From positions 744,001 through 808,000 of the forward strand of contig NW_024037068.1 of the NCBI RefSeq assembly GCF_015706575.1: a stretch of DNA of 64,000 nt, written 5' to 3'. This DNA is from Patiria miniata (lineage: Eukaryota; Echinodermata; Asteroidea; Valvatida; Asterinidae). This document shows positions 59,201-64,000 of this stretch, piece by piece. Position numbers and translations under genes: made by a program. How positions within the stretch are numbered: the stretch's first letter is position 1; each line of letters opens with the position of its first letter. The notes beneath the pieces were generated by a model. That model ran no database searches and was not told where the DNA came from. It saw nothing but the letters and a program-made list of their open reading frames with translations.

Positions 59201-62200
59201 CTCAACTTAAAAAAAAAAAATTGCAATAAAATTGTTTGGGAAGTCTTTTCCAGTCTTACCAAGAGTTTGAAAACGCCCGGTTCCTCATGGAACTTAGCCG
59301 CAGCAAAGTCCAGCAGTTCAAATTGATGCTCACCTGAATATGAAAGAGTGAGTAGCATTGACTTTGACGGATTGAGTGACAACAAAAGTGGCATTAAAAA
59401 GCTTGAGGTGCATGCAGTTCTTGACAAAAATATCATCAACTTCTTTATGCCAAGTAAGTTATGTGTAGATTTACAGGAAAAAGACGACATATCTCTATTA
59501 TAAGATGGAATTTTTGCATCGGGGTGATAAATCAAATTATAGGTTTTGCCCTTTACCAACGTTTAAACACTGTATACTCAGTGTGTTACCTCCCGAGTGA
59601 AAGTATCTCTATTGAAACATTTCTTTGTGAAAAATGAAAATAAAGCATGACAAAAGCCAGTAGTTACACATGTAGAGGCAGCGAAATCTAATTAAGAATC
59701 ACAGCTTGAAAGAGTCTTTTCATAATACTGAGGACAGACAAAATGTGACCTACTGAGACAAAATGAAGAATGTCCCCGAAGTCTTGTTTTTGAGTAATCG
59801 ACGCCTGAAGTCGGATATATTAGAAAAAAAATTGTCAAAATTGATATTGGTTGTCTTGTATTTTTGAGTAGTCAAGGTATCCAAGATTCACACTATGCAT
59901 TTTTGTTTGGAAAAAAATACCCGCAAAAGAGAAAAAAATGAAGAATGTTTATAACTGCCGTGGGCGAGGCAAGTATTTTTTTAAAGCAGTTTTTCTCGAA
60001 ATGAGTTTGGCGAAGATTGGCGGGACACTGTTGAAGTTCCTGTGGCACATCTTTGGAATAAATTCAGCTACAGAAATACATTTGGTATCATTGGAAAGCT
60101 TTAACATGATGTACATAACTTGGAAAGGTGGGGGTTATTCCTCATTATGCTATGGCAGGTTACAAAAAAAAAATGTGTCATCGTCTTACTTGTATAAGCC
60201 CTGGCATACAGAACGTTATCCAGCATTGCTCCATGGTCCAGGTTGAAACGGTCAGCTATATCACGCAGCCTATCAGGGCGACTGGAGAATTGCAGTTAAA
60301 GGGAAAATGGCAACCACTTCTTAGAAATTGTGTCTCAGAGAGAGAACCGTGTGTCCCTTCAAATTTGTTTAACTATATGATTGGGAATTTGACATTTGCT
60401 AAATCTTATACTTGTTGCACATTCACGTTTGTGCGGAGTGTCTCACTGGAAAGTTAAACATGAACAAATCAATTTTATTCAGAAAGGGGATTGTTAATCT
60501 GTTGTAAAGAGCAAACAATATAATTTCTGTGGTATTCTAAATGCTAGTATATTCACATTTTTCTTTTTGCATTTTCAATACATGTATAACACGGTTAATT
60601 TTCAGTGAAGCTCAGGTTTAATAGAGCCCTAATACATGTAATTTGAAAAAGTTCAGTGTTTGTTAATTTCGAATCATTGGAAATCATCAATTTTGACCCC
60701 AGTGGCAAAAAGCAAAGAAAACAAATCAACAATTTGAATATTTATTTAAATGCTTCTGTGTAACGGAGGCAGGGGAGGGGGTTGGGTGGGGGTGGGGAAG
60801 GGTGGGGGGGGGGGGGAGATAGTAACAAGGGAGAGGTAAAGCTGCACATCTGATCTATGCGCTGAATGTGTTCTCTGTACACGGCCCGGGCAAAAACATT
60901 TGTCCCTACACCACTGCTTTTGCCGCACAGACTTGGATCTGTTTGCTTTGATTAAGTGAATATTTCTGTTGTTTGAGTAAGGATACAATGTGTTTTCTGT
61001 GTCAATGAAGACTACTTTTCCTCCAGGGTAGTTGTTTGCTCCGGGTAGCTGGGTAGTGATACACAGTGTGTGTGACAGCTGCGTCTTGCCTGTGCGGAAC
61101 TCTGCCAGTGAAAAAAAAAGAACACAAATGGAGACATTATTTTGAGACTTGTGTCACACTTCATCTTGTCTGCATTTTCCAATAAAAACAAAAAAAAATC
61201 ATGATTGTATGAGAAATGCTTGTGCAAGGTAAATACATTATTTAATGAATACACAGCATTCTCTTGTGCTACAGCGTCCCCCAAAAAATGGACCAAACCA
61301 AGACTTGACAAACTGTGCAATACAAAAAGACTCATTTTATTCTTCACAAATGGCTTCAACGAGAAATACAAAAAAATGCAGGAAAACACATAAACTGAAC
61401 CCATTAAGTTTAAGTGCAAACAAAAGTTAAATACTTTGTATAATAATTGCATTTGAAGTATTTTTTCATTTGCTTCACATTTATTTAATTTATTCATTGC
61501 CTTCTGATCATTCAAGACATTTCAAGTTGATAATTTTTGGCTCACCTCCGAAAGCTTCAGTGATGGCCATACTTTCTATTCCTCCCCCGATCAGTTTGCT
61601 GGGGGAAAAAACAAGCAGTATTCGTAACTTCATCAAATTAAATAGAACATGCTTTTTAGTCCCTCTGTGAACTATCATCGTGATTGGTAACGATCATAAA
61701 AAAAATCCAATTGCAATATCAATACCACTCTTTACCAAACTAAAAATGCTGCCAACATTATATTGTAGCAGTAAAGAGTATGCAAAACAGTCTCATCAAC
61801 TTTCGTCATTGTTCCCAATCTCAGAAGGAAGTGAGCTATTCTGTTTGGGAATTTGGGGTGCACAGCAAAACTGTCCTTTACTACAAAATTGTGTCAACAA
61901 AGCCTTTGCATTTGTTGATCAGGTTTTGAATTTTGCATTCACTGCAATTTCCTCCATGAAGACCGCAGGTTTGCTGACAGATTCTGTATGACTTAGGAAT
62001 AGTGTTCAGTTTTATTAAAAAGTAGGAAGTGTGGCCCTACTTAGGGTTCGTGACTCATGATCAGAGTGTCAGGGGTTCAAATCCGGCTGCTGGTCATATG
62101 TTGTGTCCTTGGGCAAGCCACCTCACCCCACTTGCCTCCATCCAGGTGTACACATGTGTACTGGCATTAGCTGGGGAGTAACCTGCGATGGATTAGCATC

Positions 62201-63977
62201 CCATCCAGGGGGGAGTAGGCATATTCTCAGTCGTTTCATGCTACTGAAACCGGAGATAAACGTTGGCCTGATGGGCACATTGGCTCCTAACAGACTTTAT
62301 TTTACTTACTTTACTTAGTTAAAACAACATGCATGCTGTTAACATTTAAAAGCATTTGCCAGTCATTAAAATTCTTATATCCAAAACAGGAATTGAAAAC
62401 TAAATAAAAATGAACATGCATGAATGCAGCTTTAATAAGGAAGTCTTACTCAAGTTCTGAGCTTCCTGTTGTGATGCGAAAGCAATTCTTGCGTTTGGAG
62501 CTGTATTCCAGAGCTGTTATGAATCCATGCGCCTGCGGGAAAAATAATATAAAGAATATAGTCAAGTTGCATTGGTTTTAATTCTTCATCATTTTAAGAC
62601 AACTTGCAGGCTCTCTCTGGGAAGGGCCTAAGCAATGCCTTTTACCTAAATGCCTTTTGCAAAAATGGTTTAAAAGCTGAAGAATCAAAAGAAATGTATA
62701 GAATATCAGAATAATAATATGTTAGCTTAAACTCTTGGATCGCTTCAAATTTTCTGAATTTTGGATGGCAAAACAAAGCACTGATGTCATCGTTAATTAC
62801 ATCACTCTAAAAATCAATGCAATTTTTTCCCAATCAACTAACCTCTAGTTTGGCAGCTGCTTCTTTTATTTTTTCCATCTTCGCCTCTGAGATACCTTTG
62901 ATGTCACACATTCGTTTCCTAGTTGTCATTTGGATCCCCTGCACAAAAGGCAAGTACAAAATGGTAACCACAGACACTGAATGCAAAATTTTACTGTGGC
63001 AGACGACAGGGTACATAAAACTTTACCGAATATTTTTCCAGCAGTAGGCCTACTGCAGTGATTTTTAATTCCTTGAAATAACGGTTGTAACCACCGGAGG
63101 CTCAACTTCGAGACAGCAGAATGTCTCCACTCTGCATGGATGTAGTCAGTCCATCACAATTCCCTGCAAGTCCATCACACAAGTCTTCCAGTCCCAATCT
63201 CAATCACAAGCTATTCAAATAAGCTCTGACAAAGGCATGCCTTTGTTATTGTTCATCCACTGTTACTTGTGACTGGACTTGTGACTGGATGAGTTTGTGA
63301 TTTACTTGTGACTGGTCTTGTGATGGACTCGACTACATTCCTGTCACTATGATCCAATCAACATAAATACCAAAACCAGAAAAGAAAGCTTTTAAAGTTT
63401 TAATCTGATTTTCAATATCAGGCATGCAACTTTTCCTCGGATCCGCTGATTTCCTCATTTTTAACTTCTCATGAGTGCCATTAGAAATTAAAATATACTG
63501 TACAAAGTCTTGTGGGGTTTGGAGTTTCCTCGTTTTTTCTAAATTCCCAGTTACATGCCTGCAATATCCTTTCAGACATTACAGACTTGCGTGCTGTGTG
63601 TCTTTTTGATTTGTGAACATAAATGCGGATGGCCCAAAACATGAATAGACTAGCATTGTATGAAGGAATACAATTGACTTGAGCCAACTTACTTTTATGG
63701 TACAAATTCCTGCAGACTTCAGCTTCTTGATATCTGCCACATTCTATATAAAATATTACGTAAACAATTGAAATATACATGAATATGCTTTACGTTATTA
63801 TACCTTTTTTTTGGGGGGGGGGTGGCTTAAACAAAATCAGGCCTAGGTCTTGCAGCAAGTTATCACTATCACAGTCTGAAGCATTTTCTCAGATTTACAC
63901 AAACTTGGCTTCATTTATTTTAACCGACTTACAATGCCATGATTTTGCAGGAGGTCTATGTCTTGGAAGAAGGACTC
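56298..63977 (-). CDS. DMC1: DMC1 meiotic recombinase, 12 exons visible, first coding exon off the window
   Basis: The minus-strand exons are 63977-63933, 63743-63693, 62938-62843, 62532-62450, 61598-61546, 61101-60987, 60281-60190, 59333-59260, 59091-58977, 57987-57927, 57633-57517 and 56367-56298 (TAA). All are GT-AG and in phase, giving 323 residues; human DMC1 has 340, so only about the first 20 are missing. It shows an N-terminal HhH region ([15 protein letters not shown]), Walker [10 protein letters not shown], Walker B LLIVDS and DNA-binding loop regions ([40 protein letters not shown]). Residues such as [20 protein letters not shown] and TADPGATM are DMC1-type, not RAD51-type. It forms filaments on single-stranded DNA at meiotic breaks and catalyses homologue strand exchange. 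All catalytic motifs are intact. Confidence 0.97.
56500..57315. mobile_element. hAT-like element with TGTTGTGCAA/TGCTGTGCA ends in the last DMC1 intron
   Basis: The left end AGTGTTGTGCAAACTCGACC and the right end (reverse complement CAGTGCTGTGCATCGGGGTG) are imperfect inverted repeats. CGGGTCGG motifs recur near both ends. It is about 816 bp long with no intact transposase. Confidence 0.55.
59500..59612 (-). mobile_element. 3' part of SINE family A, minus strand
   Basis: Read on the minus strand: CACTCGGGAGGTAACACACT, GAGTATACAGTGTTTAAACG, GTAAAGGGCAAAACCTATAA, ending CCATCTTATAATAG. It matches the body of the 27241 copy, including the unit-junction sequence. It lies in a DMC1 intron. Confidence 0.85.
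60987..61598 (-). CDS. DMC1: DMC1 Walker A exons
   Basis: 61598-61546 encodes [18 protein letters not shown] and 61101-60987 encodes [20 protein letters not shown] through VVFIDTENT. The GEFRTGKT Walker A motif is split by the intron between G and E. Confidence 0.97.
62036..62312 (+). mobile_element. tRNA-derived SINE family C with conserved GCGATGGATTAGCATCCCAT block
   Basis: A B-box-like GGGGTTCAAATCCGGC is followed by TGTGTCCTTGGGCAAGCCAC, then ACCTGCGATGGATTAGCATC and CCATCCAGGGGGGAGTA, and a TTTATTTTACTTACTTTACT tail. The GCGATGGAxTxGCATCCCxTCCAGGG block resembles one seen in SINEs of many animals. It is antisense within a DMC1 intron. Confidence 0.82.
62843..63977 (-). CDS. DMC1: DMC1 N-terminal domain exons
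   Basis: 63977-63933 encodes [15 protein letters not shown], 63743-63693 encodes [17 protein letters not shown], and 62938-62843 encodes [20 protein letters not shown] plus [12 protein letters not shown]. This is the helix-hairpin-helix DNA-binding domain. The 5' neighbour exon with the start codon lies beyond 64000. Confidence 0.96.
63141..63337 (-). mobile_element. MITE with TGTAGTC...GTCCATCACAA ends, copy 2
   Basis: The ends are TGTAGTCAGTCCATCACAA on the left and TTGTGATGGACTCGACTACA on the right. The body CTTTGTTATTGTTCATCCAC, TGTTACTTGTGACTGG is the reverse complement of copy 1 and matches the flank of the minisatellite at 14128. It lies in a DMC1 intron. Confidence 0.85.
63419..63561 (+). 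mobile_element. 143-bp MITE with CAGGCATG ends and 6-bp target-site duplication, copy 2
   Basis: The element starts CAGGCATGCAACTTTTCCTC and ends GTTACATGCCTG. It is flanked by the exact duplication CAATAT (63413-63418 and 63562-63567). It lies in a DMC1 intron. Confidence 0.9.
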
Positions 63978-64000
63978 CTACAAAGTAGAAGAGAAAATAT

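Noticed and set aside
56298-63977. RAD51 instead of DMC1
   Set aside because: The segments [28 protein letters not shown] and [10 protein letters not shown] are DMC1-type; RAD51 has RQMHLARFLRM, VAQVDGAAMF and NIIAHASTTR at these places.

Overview
The window is nuclear DNA from an animal. It has intron-rich genes with GT-AG introns, AT-rich spacers, many tRNA-derived SINEs and palindromic DNA-transposon derivatives, and many TACATGTACATG-type runs. The gene content and repeat style fit a marine invertebrate deuterostome (echinoderm, hemichordate or amphioxus grade), but I cannot name the species from sequence alone. I saw no bacterial features, CRISPR array, rRNA gene or viral element. All exon models below were built by hand, requiring splice sites, reading phase and protein similarity to agree.

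Three protein-coding genes are resolved. (1) Plus strand, 4369-19850: a complete 14-exon gene for a 619-residue secreted, heavily N-glycosylated protein whose barrel motifs resemble glycoside hydrolase families 71/99. (2) Plus strand, about 35.4-52.0 kb: a SUN-domain (SUN1/SUN2-like) inner nuclear membrane protein of at least 1442 residues, with a lumenal coiled coil of about 740 residues encoded by one 2.2-kb exon. (3) Minus strand, 63977 to 56298: the meiotic recombinase DMC1, complete except for its first coding exon, which lies beyond the right edge. SUN and DMC1 are tail to tail, with 4.3 kb between their stop codons.

Layout: 1-4.3 kb is upstream DNA with a hAT-like element and a possible minus-strand TATA/CRE promoter. 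4.3-19.9 kb is gene 1, whose introns hold foldback elements, a C-rich minisatellite and a TGATTGACT minisatellite. 19.9-35.3 kb is a spacer packed with MITEs and SINEs and without a recognisable host gene. 35.4-52.0 kb is the SUN gene, possibly starting from a TATA promoter at 35383. 52.0-56.3 kb is the convergent 3' spacer. 56.3-64.0 kb is DMC1.

SUN proteins tether meiotic telomeres to cytoplasmic motors through KASH partners, and DMC1 performs strand exchange between homologues. Two meiotic-prophase genes are therefore adjacent here. From memory, human SUN2 and DMC1 are also close together (22q13.1), which suggests ancient linkage. The repeats are informative in themselves: several families are present as copies whose target-site duplications or compensatory changes can be read directly.
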